From Tigriopus japonicus (Eukaryota > Arthropoda > Copepoda > Harpacticoida > Harpacticidae): DNA of 64,000 bases. Below, in pieces: positions 31,738-42,252 of the stretch (within the stretch, counting starts at the first letter, position 1; each line of letters starts with the position of its first letter). The position numbers were made by a program, and so were the translations under genes. A model generated the notes under the pieces. The model ran no database searches and was not told the origin of the DNA. It worked only from the letters and a program-made list of their open reading frames with translations. The stretch spans positions 1,238,813 to 1,302,812 of the forward strand of contig JAAGOF010000185.1 in the NCBI GenBank assembly GCA_010645155.1, given 5' to 3'.

Positions 31738-32327
31738 TTTTATTCCATTATGACTTTCTTATTATTTTATTCTTACTCTAAGATCTAAGAAAGGTCTAAC
31801 CCATTATTGAAACGGGATCCTCCTGCATAAAATTTAAAGGCTTCAGTGAACCTTTAGGATAATTGTTCTTAAGCCGGAGGCCGGGCCCCCTCCCCCTAGG
31901 GAGGCCATGCCATTCTCCAGGGTCGGAGAGCCCGGTTTTTCTTTAAACGCCAAAAGAATCGAGTTGTCAAAATATAATGTTGAAAAATAATTTTGAGTAT
32001 TGATGTCAATCATTCCCCTTGACAACGCTCCAAAACAATGAAGTTGTTTTTTAAATCGAGAAACCTACAGTGAAAGTGTCAAGTGAAAGGTTTAAGGATG
32101 TAAATGTCCTTTTACTATGTGGCGAATACGCTGCCAACAGTGCTAAGTGTTTCATTTTTCATCAAATTTCAGTCTCAAGCGCGACAGTGCCAGTACGAAA
32201 TTTATCCGCAACGCTGATTCCAACGCTTTTGTTGACATTGTTGGTGAATGCATGCATGCATGCAATGAGCCGCGCCAAACTCACTCAAACCTAATCCTTC
32301 CCGGAATCAACTCTCAGCGTCTCCAGA
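31738..32327. other. intergenic region LATS-NUP43
   Basis: Mostly A/T-rich. A short GC-rich island occurs at about 31870-31935 and a GCAT simple repeat at about 32247-32264. No coding exon is supported. The promoter of NUP43 should lie at its right end. Confidence 0.4.
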
Positions 32328-35126
32328 ATGATGGACTCGTCGTCGCATCCGCGCTCGTGCGGTCTGAATTCGTGCGGCCAGTACGTGTCGAGGAAGATCA
32401 GCGTGGTGCGTTGGCAACCCGTGAGCCAGCCTTGGGCCGGTCTCGCCCACGACGGCCTTGAGGGATCATCATCCGCCAGCAAGCACTTTGTCTCGGGATC
32501 ATGGGACGATGACCGCAATCAACTCCAATGGTGGGCATTTCGAGGGCCGGAGGCGGCGTTGGCGGGTGATTCGGCCGCCGACGAACCGCCCATGCCCCGG
32601 CCTCTCAGAACTCAGCCTCAACCCGCCCGACACAGCTTGCAATTGGCCGCTCAATTGGATGTCTCCGGCGATGTCCAAGGAATCCAGGTCAGTAGATCAT
32701 CATCGGTCTCATTTCATAAATCCGATGATTTAGGCCATGGCGCGATTTTACTACGAGTCCAGTTTGTTGAGATTCAATGACGTTGGCCAAGTTTTCTTCC
32801 ATTATTTGGCAAGTTTGGAAAAAAATTGCAACGTAAAAGTAGCGGACATCATTTAGAGAATAAGATCTTTCTCTAACAACCGCAATATAATCCACGGATT
32901 TAAAAACGTCCTTGCATAATCATAAGTACACAATACATAAACACAGCATAAACCGTAAAAAAACCGTTGGAGACAACATTAATATATTATCATTGCACAT
33001 TTTGACATTTCAATGACGACTGCTTTCCTTGATTATGCGTGATCATGATTGTACGATTTCGAAGCATATTTGTCATTTTACCGTCCTTGAGACCAGTTTG
33101 AGTGTTGATCTGACACTTGAAATATCTCAATCAATGGATGCTTTATGTTGACCGTACTATCCAAGCTGATGAACGCGGTTTTGCAATGTTTGAGAATGTT
33201 CGCCTGATTTCAGTTTCTCTCGGATGACACGTTGGTGGCTGCCACTTCTCAAGGCATCGTTCAACTAGTCACCGCCAAATCGTCGGCCTCGGTCTCCGGC
33301 CAAGTGACTCTAGAAACTGCCCGCCTTTGGTCTGCCGTTCATGGCAAGAGGTAGGAAGGCTGCATTTTGATACTGCTTACATTATGCACTGTGACAAAGA
33401 TCGCTTAACGTGGGCTTTTACAGATTTGGTTCGCCTTACGGATGTATGGGTGTGGCAGCGTTGGACGGCAAGGTCGTTACAGGCGGTCAAGATGGGTCAG
33501 TGGCTGTTATGGACGTCAAGTCCAACACTCAAGTGGGAAAGTTAGATGGGGTTGACAGTAGTTCATTGACCGATATCTTGTTCATCAAGCAAAATTCGGT
33601 AAGGCCTTTGAGTTGAAAATTTTTGCCGTTTTGCCGGGAAAAATGTTATGATCTACCTTCAATAATAGCTATTGGTGTCTAATGTTCGCGGACAAATGAG
33701 ATTGGTGGACCTAAGAGCTCCGGATGTCCAATCAGCCATGGGGACCACTTTTGTTTTTGGCGAACCGGTAAGACAAGCTCGAACGTTTTTTTCCTTAAAA
33801 AAAATTCTCACAGTAGAGGCTATTTTTTACCTTAAATAGATCCAGATCAATAGTATTACTCAACACGCATCTCAGCCTCACATCGTGTGCAGTGGCATGG
33901 AAAATGGTTCTATCGCTTTTTGGGATCTCAGAGGACAACCACACCCCATTACAATTTTAAAAGGTCATGAGAATTCATCGATCTCAGAGGTATGATACGT
34001 CCATCATTTTCCGTTTCGATCATCTGATCAATTGAACGTATCCTTGTTAATTTAAGGTCATCTTTCATCCGCAACAACCCGAGCACGTGTTTAGTTGCTC
34101 TCAAAATGGAGAAGTATGGCATTGGAATGGGACTGCAGCATCGCGACCAGTTTTATCGCAAGGTACACTATAGTATTGTAAAACATGCCAAAAATATTGA
34201 AGTAGGGCATTAGCTATTACAAAGTTTGATTTCATAGCTCATTCCTTGAAAGAGAGTCATTCAAGGTTATTCCTTACGGTTTTCCCGTTCAGCGAATCGT
34301 TTTGGAATTTCCAAACAAACTCGATTAGGTATTCGAATGGACAAAATCTCTTTTCCTCAAGCAAACGGAACAGGCCCATTCAGTGTTTCAAAATGAGTGG
34401 CTAAAGATTTCGAGTTATGAGCGTGTTTATTTTGTCTGTTGTCAAGGCAGATATTGCTTTGCATGACGGAGAAAATGGAAAGCAGACACGTGTTGTATGT
34501 GTCCATTTTTCATATGTCTATTTAAAAATCAAAAGATTTTCGTTACCAGACCTATTCCTGGGAAGTACCATCATTTATTTAAGAAGCGGAAAATGTTAAA
34601 AAGCTTGCCGAAAATTGAAATCATCGTTATTGTGTCTGTTGTCATTGCTATACTGACATAAAATGTAGTGTGTTCACTCCAATGGTAAATTTTTGTCTAA
34701 CTTGTGTTATCCATGAGGAAAGCAAAAACATAATGGCATAAAATGCATTTTCAATTTTTGGAGCTAGTTGAAATTTTCATGGAAAACATTAGTGTTTGTC
34801 CAAGAAAGCTTGGACAAAAATGGTTTTGTATAAGAAAGGCATGCTAAAGTGGTACAAAAATGCAGATCATTCCCATAGGGATCCAGCACATTTCAGACAC
34901 GCTTGCACGCGTTGACTTTGACCTTCTTTCAGGGTCCACCAACAATACAGGGATGGACAACAAATGCCTGTGGTTTAACAACGATGCATTAAAACATCGA
35001 GTGAACACTGAGGCACTAATGCAATCCCAGCATTTGCCCATCAACTCTTTAGATGCTTCCGGTCCTTACGTTGTCGTGGGTGGTGATAGCGAGGCCATTT
35101 ACGTCATGTCTAATGTGATCATGTGA
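32328..35126 (+). CDS. NUP43: Nucleoporin Nup43, WD40 beta-propeller
   Basis: Seven coding exons: 32328-32687, 33214-33350, 33424-33598, 33669-33767, 33840-33989, 34057-34162 and 34933-35126. Phases agree, giving 406 aa (human 380). Nup43 is part of the Nup107-160 (Y) complex scaffold of the nuclear pore and acts at kinetochores. WD40-type blades are visible: VSGSWDD near the N-terminus, VTGGQDGSVAVMDV, LVSNVRGQMRLVDLRAP, VCSGMENGSIAFWDLRGQP, and FSCSQNGEVWHWNG. The C-terminal PINSLDASGPYVVVGGDSEAIYVM matches the characteristic family ending. The first exon is Pro/Ala-rich between blades. Intron 6 is the longest (770 bases) and otherwise empty. Confidence 0.9.
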
Positions 35127-35522
35127 TTTGTTGAACAGAACTGATGTCCTGGTCCCGTAAAATGCCATACCCTTTCCCATTAAAAGCTCTGTGAGGACAC
35201 TCTTAACCCAGCTTGGTCCATTTTATTAATTCCATATTTGTGTTGTCATTTTACGTACTTATGTAATGAGCTTTCGCCAAAAGTTGCGGATTCCTAAGCG
35301 GAAACGCCATCGTTCTTGCCATGTCCAGTACTTAATGCGAAAGTCTGAATTCTGGCACGAGTCCAAGAGCCGGCGGCTTTTTTCTATGGCTCTCTATCGT
35401 GTGCATACATCTTCCGTTGTCTTGTCAGGTGTGAGGTGAATCTCACGTTGTCTGGTGAAGAATCAACGAGTTCAAACAGTATCCTCTTTGTGTTGGTACA
35501 AGAATTCAAGGCATTTAACGCC

Positions 35523-36287
35523 ATGAGGCCACCTATGCCCCAAAGTAAACCTCCGCCTCTTCCGCAATCTCAGGACGAGGATATCGAGCAGTCCCGTCAG
35601 ATTGTCAAGACCCTTGAACACAATCTGAAGCGACGATCTCGACAACATGTTCAAAAGCAGGCTCTGCAGAAAGGTACGAGACTCGGCTTCTTCAAGAAGT
35701 TGTCCAAAAATATATTTCTGGTGGATGCTTCCTCTCTGAGTTCCCTCGATGATCTACCCAAATTATCGACCCGTCATATTATTCTTGTGCGAATTCATTC
35801 GACAACACCGGTTCCTTCATCATGGAACAAGCCGCAGCACTCGCTAAAGGTGGTGGAGCTCCATGGCACCAATTATGTTGAGCTCTTCTCAGAATTTAGC
35901 TCTCATTTGAATTCTTTGGTTCAAGACCAGGAGCCTGTGACTGTTGTGTCGGACACCAAAAATCTAGGTGGAGCTTGCTATTTGGCCTACATTGAAAAAT
36001 TCGCCAATAAATCTTATGAAGACGACAAAGAATTAATCAATTTGCCCGAGGACAGTGAAACTGCTGAGCTTCATGAGGCCGTGCTTACTTTCAAGAATTT
36101 GACGAAGAACCATTTGACAGAAAACAATAATGGCTCAATTGCTTCGGATCGATCTGATCAACAAAGTGTGAAGTCTAAAAAGAAAACTGTATTAGTCGTA
36201 TGCTCAGTGGTAGGTGGAATTCTAATGTTAATTGGCCTTTTTCTCCTCTTTCAATTTCACTCTAATAAGATTGTGCCATGCTCCTAG
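35523..36287 (+). CDS. Uncharacterised C-terminally membrane-anchored protein
   Basis: A 254-aa open frame that I do not recognise. It begins MRPPMPQSKPPPLPQSQ (proline-rich), has a basic helical segment (HNLKRRSRQHVQKQ) and then a globular region around residues 60-170 with several hydrophobic strands (IILVRIH, VTVVSD). An Asn-rich and acidic linker follows. The lone hydrophobic segment is at about residues 225-245, preceded by KSKKK and followed by a dozen residues, so it could be tail-anchored with the bulk in the cytosol. No signal peptide is visible. The frame is open for 29 more codons upstream but without ATG; a CAG acceptor at about 35426-35428 allows an upstream exon. It begins 396 bases after NUP43. 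Confidence 0.55.
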   Translation: MRPPMPQSKPPPLPQSQDEDIEQSRQIVKTLEHNLKRRSRQHVQKQALQKGTRLGFFKKLSKNIFLVDASSLSSLDDLPKLSTRHIILVRIHSTTPVPSSWNKPQHSLKVVELHGTNYVELFSEFSSHLNSLVQDQEPVTVVSDTKNLGGACYLAYIEKFANKSYEDDKELINLPEDSETAELHEAVLTFKNLTKNHLTENNNGSIASDRSDQQSVKSKKKTVLVVCSVVGGILMLIGLFLLFQFHSNKIVPCS

Positions 36288-36626
36288 CTGGGTGAAATGG
36301 TTTGACAACTGTAATTATTGTTAAGTTTAGGATCTGTTTGCTTTGCTACTGGACAATAAAGAAAGCGTGAACGAACACTTTATTCAACGCGAGACTCGAT
36401 TCATGTGTGTGCATGTAAGCATGCAAGCACTAGCTTTCACACTGCTCTCCCAGGTGGGTAACCATGTGAACGAATTTCAGACCCTGCTTCTCTCCTTGAC
36501 CACCAAAGATTGGTCTCCAAAGCAATTAGTCGAACACGGTTTCTAGTGCCAATCCACCTTCAGTTTGCTTTTTGCCTCTCGAACGAACCAAATTTGATTC
36601 CAAGCAAACTTCCCAAAGACGATGAA

Positions 36627-38336
36627 ATGGTGAAGGAGATCCACCTGGCCCGTTTGGGATTGGTCGTCATTACGACCCTTGTTCTCTGCATTAGCCCATC
36701 CGGCGGAATAAAAGTGGACGGAGCATGGAGTCCCTGGAGCCGATTCCAAACCCCATGTGTCAAAGCCAATGATCCGAGCGTTCTGGTGGTATGCGGTGGT
36801 GGGGTAAGGCAACGGTATCGCTCATGCTCCAAACCAGCCCCTCAAATGGGTGGTGCACCTTGTGTGCCAGAACCTGTAACCGGCAAAAACGACACTGATA
36901 TGCATCCGTGCAACACACATGCTTGTCAGTTGCCGGGGGATTTCTTGTGGTCTGCTTGGTCGGATTGCTCCAAAGTTTGTGGTCGAGGCAAGCGACGCCG
37001 ATATACCATGTGTGGAACCATTCGAAAGAAAAACGAAGGAGTTTCAGCGGATCAAAAACCGAACGTCAGCGCACCCAGTGGAAATGGAACATCGATAAAT
37101 GGAACTGATGCGTCTAATACCACCGCCGAAGTTGGGGATAATTCTAGTACTAATAGCTCCGCCGCTGATCCTGGTTCTCAGCGAAAGAAACGATCAACTC
37201 AGTTTCAGGAGGGCGACTCCTTGGATGTTTATGAATTGGAGTACGAGGAATCATGCGTTAGCAATCAGTTCAACGAAACTTTTGAGCCGTGCAACTCTTG
37301 GAATCGCGAGACATGTCCAAATCCATGTCAATTTGTGAGCTGTCCCCCGTTTGCCAAATGCAGAGATTTGAGTACCGATGAAGATCCAATCACGGAATGT
37401 GAGTGTCAACTTGGAACAATAATGACAGAGGATAAGAACGCATGTGTGGCACCACCTCCAACCACGCCAACGCCTCGACCCATCCCAACTATGCCTGCTG
37501 CACAAAAAGCCGTTAGCAATGTTATTACGCGTGGTGCGTCCACGTTGATCATAATCTTCTTGGGTATTTGTTTAGGCATGTTCTTTATGCTCAGAATCTT
37601 TGATTCGTCACGCGTGATCCATATGAACATGGAAATAGCTCTACTGCTAGCCCACATTTGTATGCTCCCTTCGGTGTATGAGGACAACCCTGAAGCCTGT
37701 CGGATTCTCTCAATATTGATTCACTTCTTCTTTACGGCTTGCTTCCTTTTTATGTTCTTGGAAGCTGTTCACATGTACGCCATGGTAGCTTGGGTGGTCC
37801 ATCGAGATGGATTGATGACCCGCCTTCAGAACACGCTGGTCGGTTGGGGATGCGCTTTCGTGATTGTGCTCTTCAACATGTGCTTTGAATATCGACACTA
37901 CGGAGCCGCGTATCATTGTTGGCTTCAAATGGACACCAACCTGATGTACGGTCAATACATTCCAATCATTATTCTGGTGGTCCTGACGTTTGCCATCATT
38001 GAATCTGCTGGTTCCTCTGATAAATATACCCAACTGAACGATGTGGACAAGAGGCAACGGAGAACCGCCAAGATCATGCAACGCACCCTGATCTTCATTC
38101 TTCCTTTGGTGTTTTGCTCGTTCGCCATTGGAACCCTCGCCGAGTACGAACAGAACATATATCTTTATTCGATATTTACCATCATCAACGGAGTTGTGGG
38201 CGGGATCGTATTCTTCTTTCATTGCACCGCTAATGAAAGTGTCCGAGCCATTTTGGATCGATTCAGGAAAAAGTTTTGCCCTCCCAAAGAGAAAATCGAC
38301 GACGATGACAATCTAGTAGAGCACAGTCAAAATTAA
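36627..38336 (+). CDS. Adhesion-type (class B) 7TM receptor with two TSP1 repeats, no visible GAIN domain
   Basis: An intronless frame of 569 aa from the ATG that opens MVKEIHLARLG. That start places a good signal peptide (about residues 8-27); the frame stays open further upstream. Order: TSP1 repeat at about 31-100 (WSPWSRF), a second TSP1 at about 105-232 (WSAWSDCSKVCGRGKRRR) split by a Ser/Asn-rich insert containing RKKR-S at 186-190, an EGF-like cysteine cluster at about 233-273, a Pro/Thr stalk, then seven hydrophobic helices from about 305 to 530 and a short acidic tail. Helices 2-3 carry adhesion-GPCR motifs (HMNMEIALLLAHICML; FFFTACFLFMFLEAVHMY). I cannot find a GAIN domain or GPS cleavage motif (C-x-C/HL-T/S) before TM1. 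Ligand and signalling are unknown. Confidence 0.85.
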   Translation: MVKEIHLARLGLVVITTLVLCISPSGGIKVDGAWSPWSRFQTPCVKANDPSVLVVCGGGVRQRYRSCSKPAPQMGGAPCVPEPVTGKNDTDMHPCNTHACQLPGDFLWSAWSDCSKVCGRGKRRRYTMCGTIRKKNEGVSADQKPNVSAPSGNGTSINGTDASNTTAEVGDNSSTNSSAADPGSQRKKRSTQFQEGDSLDVYELEYEESCVSNQFNETFEPCNSWNRETCPNPCQFVSCPPFAKCRDLSTDEDPITECECQLGTIMTEDKNACVAPPPTTPTPRPIPTMPAAQKAVSNVITRGASTLIIIFLGICLGMFFMLRIFDSSRVIHMNMEIALLLAHICMLPSVYEDNPEACRILSILIHFFFTACFLFMFLEAVHMYAMVAWVVHRDGLMTRLQNTLVGWGCAFVIVLFNMCFEYRHYGAAYHCWLQMDTNLMYGQYIPIIILVVLTFAIIESAGSSDKYTQLNDVDKRQRRTAKIMQRTLIFILPLVFCSFAIGTLAEYEQNIYLYSIFTIINGVVGGIVFFFHCTANESVRAILDRFRKKFCPPKEKIDDDDNLVEHSQN

Positions 38337-38563
38337 GAAAAGAGAATATTGGAATATTCTTGGCTTGTGAGGGCCCCCTATTATGTATAGACAATTCTTG
38401 AAAACTCAAACACGAACTTATTATTTTTAAGTAAATAATGACTTATTTTGATGTTGTAAGGAGACAGTTGATACAATTGAAATAATGTGCGTCAGATGTT
38501 AATAATTTAATTTTGCGAATGAATGAATGCCCTTATAAATGCATGTTTTTGTGTTGGTCAGTT

Positions 38564-41500
38564 CTACTTTCTCGTGATTCGCTCCTTGACGATATCGCTT
38601 GAGAGTTCGTTATTGTTGAGCGAATCTGAGATTTTCCTTCCGTATGAGCTCTTGGAGGATGCATCACTTGTCTCGGAAGATTCTGTGATCTCTCCGTCAT
38701 AATGCACTTCCACAGTTTCGATTTCGTTCGCTTCTCGCTTGGCGATGACCACAACTTCATCTCGCAAACGGTCGATGGAGGTTCGGGATGAAGCCTTGCT
38801 CTCATCTTCCTCTTTGATCTGAAACACCCGTAAAGATAAATGGGAATTGCTTTTTCAGTGTCTCTTGGGGCATTTAATGTGATTTAATAGAGAGGAACGC
38901 ATTCAAAAATACCTGCGATAACTGAGGGCTCAATGTGACTTGAATTTGAAGCAAGTTTGATTGGTCGTTGGAACACACGGTTCCCTCATGAACAAAGAGA
39001 GAGCGAATGCAAGTGATGTTGTTTTCCATTACTTTGGCTCGAATCAATTCCATTCCTAGTCCGAGCTCGCCAGTCTAAAAGGAAAGTTGAGAAGCAAATT
39101 CCAGTTTGTTTAAAATACCGCACAAACATCTTTTCCAACAAACACATTGTCTCACCTGATATTTGAAAGGCTCTGGTACTAATCTCCAATCTCCAATTGT
39201 GTGTGACAGAGACGAAGCACCAAGATTAGCCCGATCAATTCCAGCTTGGAAAGCGTGTTGAAGTCCAAGTTCCAACTTTTCAACCACTTCTGATACGAAA
39301 TGGAGATCATACCTAGAGAAGCCAGGCTTTATTGGTTCCTCATTTCTTAGTGAGTTATGCATAGAAAGAGAGCTTGAATCATACTTGGCGTGTCGACACC
39401 ATCGCTTGGCCTCCTCCGACAGTTCTTTTGTGGGCGTTTGAGAAACCTCGTCGATTTTGGTTTGAAGTGTGAGTAAGGCAGCCAGATGATTTTCGCCATT
39501 TCCTACTAAAACCACATGTTGCACGGCGGGCAGTTCAAGCCGCACAAGTTGCTCTATCTGGAAAATACACGAAAAACACAAAAATGTATTTTAGCAAAGG
39601 AGAAATCATTTGGTGATTGAATGCGTCTAAATTACCCTTTGAGGTGCTATGAGTTCTCCGCTTTTGAGTCGAATCCAATCGGCAGGTTTTCCTTGCACCA
39701 AAAGGAAATCATCCGTGTCCATCAACCCAGCCACACCAAACTTGAGCCAATCGTCAGAAGTTAAGCAGTCTTTAGTATCACCATCTCGATTGAGGTAGCC
39801 CATGAAAATGTGACGTCCCCATGTGGCGATCTGTTGAATATTCAGACGGTTTTACAGAAAAATGCCTTATTTAGGCTATGTGCATTCGAACCTCTCCTGC
39901 TTCAGTGTGATCATCATCAATCAATGGCTGGATCACTTGGGTGGGAATAAGCTTCAATTTTACTCCAGGAACAGCTTTGCCGGAGGTTCCTAATTTGCAA
40001 TACCTATACGTGTGAGAGAGAAAGAGAGAGTATGAAAAAATGAATCTTCTTTAAATGATCTTGTAGATCGTAACCTCTTCGGGATGTTGGCGGAAAGTAG
40101 TCCACACGTTTCGGGATATCCATACATCTCATGTATAACAATATCGTAGCCTGCCAAAAAGGTTAGGATCTCTTTACACATTGGTTCCCCAATGGACAGA
40201 AACACGGTTCGAGCTTGAAATCCCAAAGCCTCCTTGTGTTTTTTGCAAACGGTATTTTTTGCCATCGCCGTTTGCCACTGATTTAAGATTCCCGAGTTGG
40301 CCGTCTGGTTTGGAATTCGCCCTCGCACATGCTTCATCCGGACTGTGCTGCTAGACCAATCCAAGAAAAGTTTTTGAAAACCAGACATTTGTCGGCGATT
40401 CTCTCGGAAGCGTTGATAAATGCGTTCGTAAATGTGGGGTGAGGCACAGAATACGGTGGGCTGCACCGATGCAACGGCATCAAAAAATGAGCTCATGTCG
40501 TTCAAGATATCCTCGTCGTAAAAACACAGAGTACCAGCAATGCTCATGGTGTAATAGATGTCGAGGATGTGAGCAGTTACGGATGAAGCGGGCAATAAGC
40601 TGAGAATGATTTCCTCCCCAGGCGATGGAAGTCGGTTGAAACCAGGAGCTCGCAACACGCCTAAGAGCTGCAATGAATGGCAATGTTTATCGTTATTAGA
40701 AAGGGCTACATAGGTATCACATCTTGACTGGGCTAACCATCTTGGATGACCATGTTAGATTGTCATGCGAGAGCATAATCCCCTTCGGACATCCCGAAGT
40801 TCCTGATGTGTAAACTAGTGTGCAACATTGGTTGATGGCCACACGAATGAGTCGGTCGTCCAAATGACCCTCGTTGGTTTCCTTCCCAATATCCAAAGCT
40901 TGAGACCACGACAAGATGTGTTTCTGAAAATGTGCCATAATGATAGGGTTGAAGGCATCGGTTTCAATAGGTTCGTGTCGAGTCTGCATACTTAGTGTTC
41001 GACGAACTAGCTAACCACGCCGAGAACCATGACTTACTTTGTGTGTACGATGAAGCCTGCGTTTGTCTGAGAGCGATGGTTCCCCCTGGATTTGTATAAT
41101 AGCTCGAAGCTCTGGAAGTTTGTGTTGGATCAAGAGGATTCGTTTCAAGATGGCCTCATTCTCGACCACTATGATATCCGCCTTCGCATCAATGGCAATT
41201 TTGGCAATGTCATCAGAACAAAGTTGCCGTTGTAATCCCATAGAGATCCCACTAAAGGGCATCAACAAAAACGCAAGACTTGTTAAAGCTCAACCCTTGA
41301 CTGTGTCATCGACGAGTATAAACATGGTTGTACAATAACTTTACGCACCCTGCGAAAATGGCACCTAAGTTTGCAATGACCGATTCCGGAGAATTTGAAC
41401 CCATTATTGCCACGGAGTGATGTCGATGAAGACCGAGATGAATAAAAGCTCTGGCCACAAGCCTGACCTCTTCATAGTATTGTTCATACGTCCACTCCTT

Positions 41501-42252
41501 CAATTTGCCTTCACGTTTGGCTCGAAGGGCCACCGTCTGTGAACAGACAATCAAAAGAAATGAAAATCCCCTCCAAAACCAAGATCTCAAAAGATACCAA
41601 GTGTAATACCAATCCAATCATAAAAATGAAACAATTGAAATCAAACTCGGTTCCTTTTTTCTCTGAAAGAGATCACGGAATCGGTAGTGCTGGAAGTGTA
41701 GAGTTTGCCCGGCATTTTTCCCATATTGAATTGCCTTGGATAGATATTAGATATCGTTCTTTATTTTCCCACTTCCTTTTCGAGTTGGAAGTGCTCATCG
41801 AAGATCAAGAATGAATCATGGAAAAGGTTAATTGGGTTGTAACTCACATCAGGATAGGCCTCGTAGATATCTCTAAACATGGTGGGGATAGAAATGGGCT
41901 CCTCCGAGCCTAGTCCTTGATCTTCATGACGCACTTTGACGCTTTCATTGCGCCGTGTTGTGCTAAAGCTATCGGAAATGAGCACCTAAAGGAAAAATCA
42001 CGTTCAGTGGCGTTCATTCCTGGTGAGTTTTCAAACAAATCCATCACAAGTTACAACCTCACCCATGGAAGTATACACACACATGTCAACAAAAATAAGG
42101 CCTACCTGATCTGGGCCATTCAATTGAGATTTGGAATTGACCACGGCTGCGGCATTTTGATGCAGGGCACTCAGAAGATGAGCCATTCCCGAGGCCTTTC
42201 GAGAGGCCGGCTCCTTTAAGGAGGTAGCCCTAGCTTTCCTCATTTTTGACAT
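38564..42252 (-). CDS. Bubblegum-type long-chain acyl-CoA synthetase homologue (ACSBG), catalytic motifs altered
   Basis: Minus-strand coding exons: 42106-42252, 41848-41985, 41349-41536, 41038-41251, 40738-40983, 40075-40667, 39892-40003, 39636-39830, 39385-39557, 39156-39312, 38913-39074 and 38564-38818. Phases agree, giving about 859 aa (ACSBG proteins are usually about 700). The family activates long-chain fatty acids to acyl-CoA through an acyl-AMP. Seen: ALRAKREGKLKEWTYEQYY, the P-loop-like YTSGTSGCPKGIMLSHDNL, the adenine-motif region YGYPETCGLLS, GTSGKAVPGVKLKL, GKPADWIRLKSGELIAPQ and GIDRANLGAS. The motif normally W-L-H-x-G-D-L-G reads WLKFGVAG, so the ribose-binding Asp is Val. The C-terminal TGELGPT-x-K equivalent reads TGELGLGMEL, so the catalytic Lys appears lost. 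A Ser/Glu-rich tail follows. It may be a pseudoenzyme. The start is the first ATG of the open frame. Confidence 0.85.

Noticed and set aside
31870..31935. GC-rich island with a readable minus-strand peptide
   Set aside because: Only about 60 bases, no splice sites or conserved motif; probably compositional noise or a repeat scrap.
37710..38222. 170-codon frame antisense to the receptor gene
   Set aside because: It lies wholly within the seven-helix coding region; its composition is that expected of the complement of membrane-helix codons.
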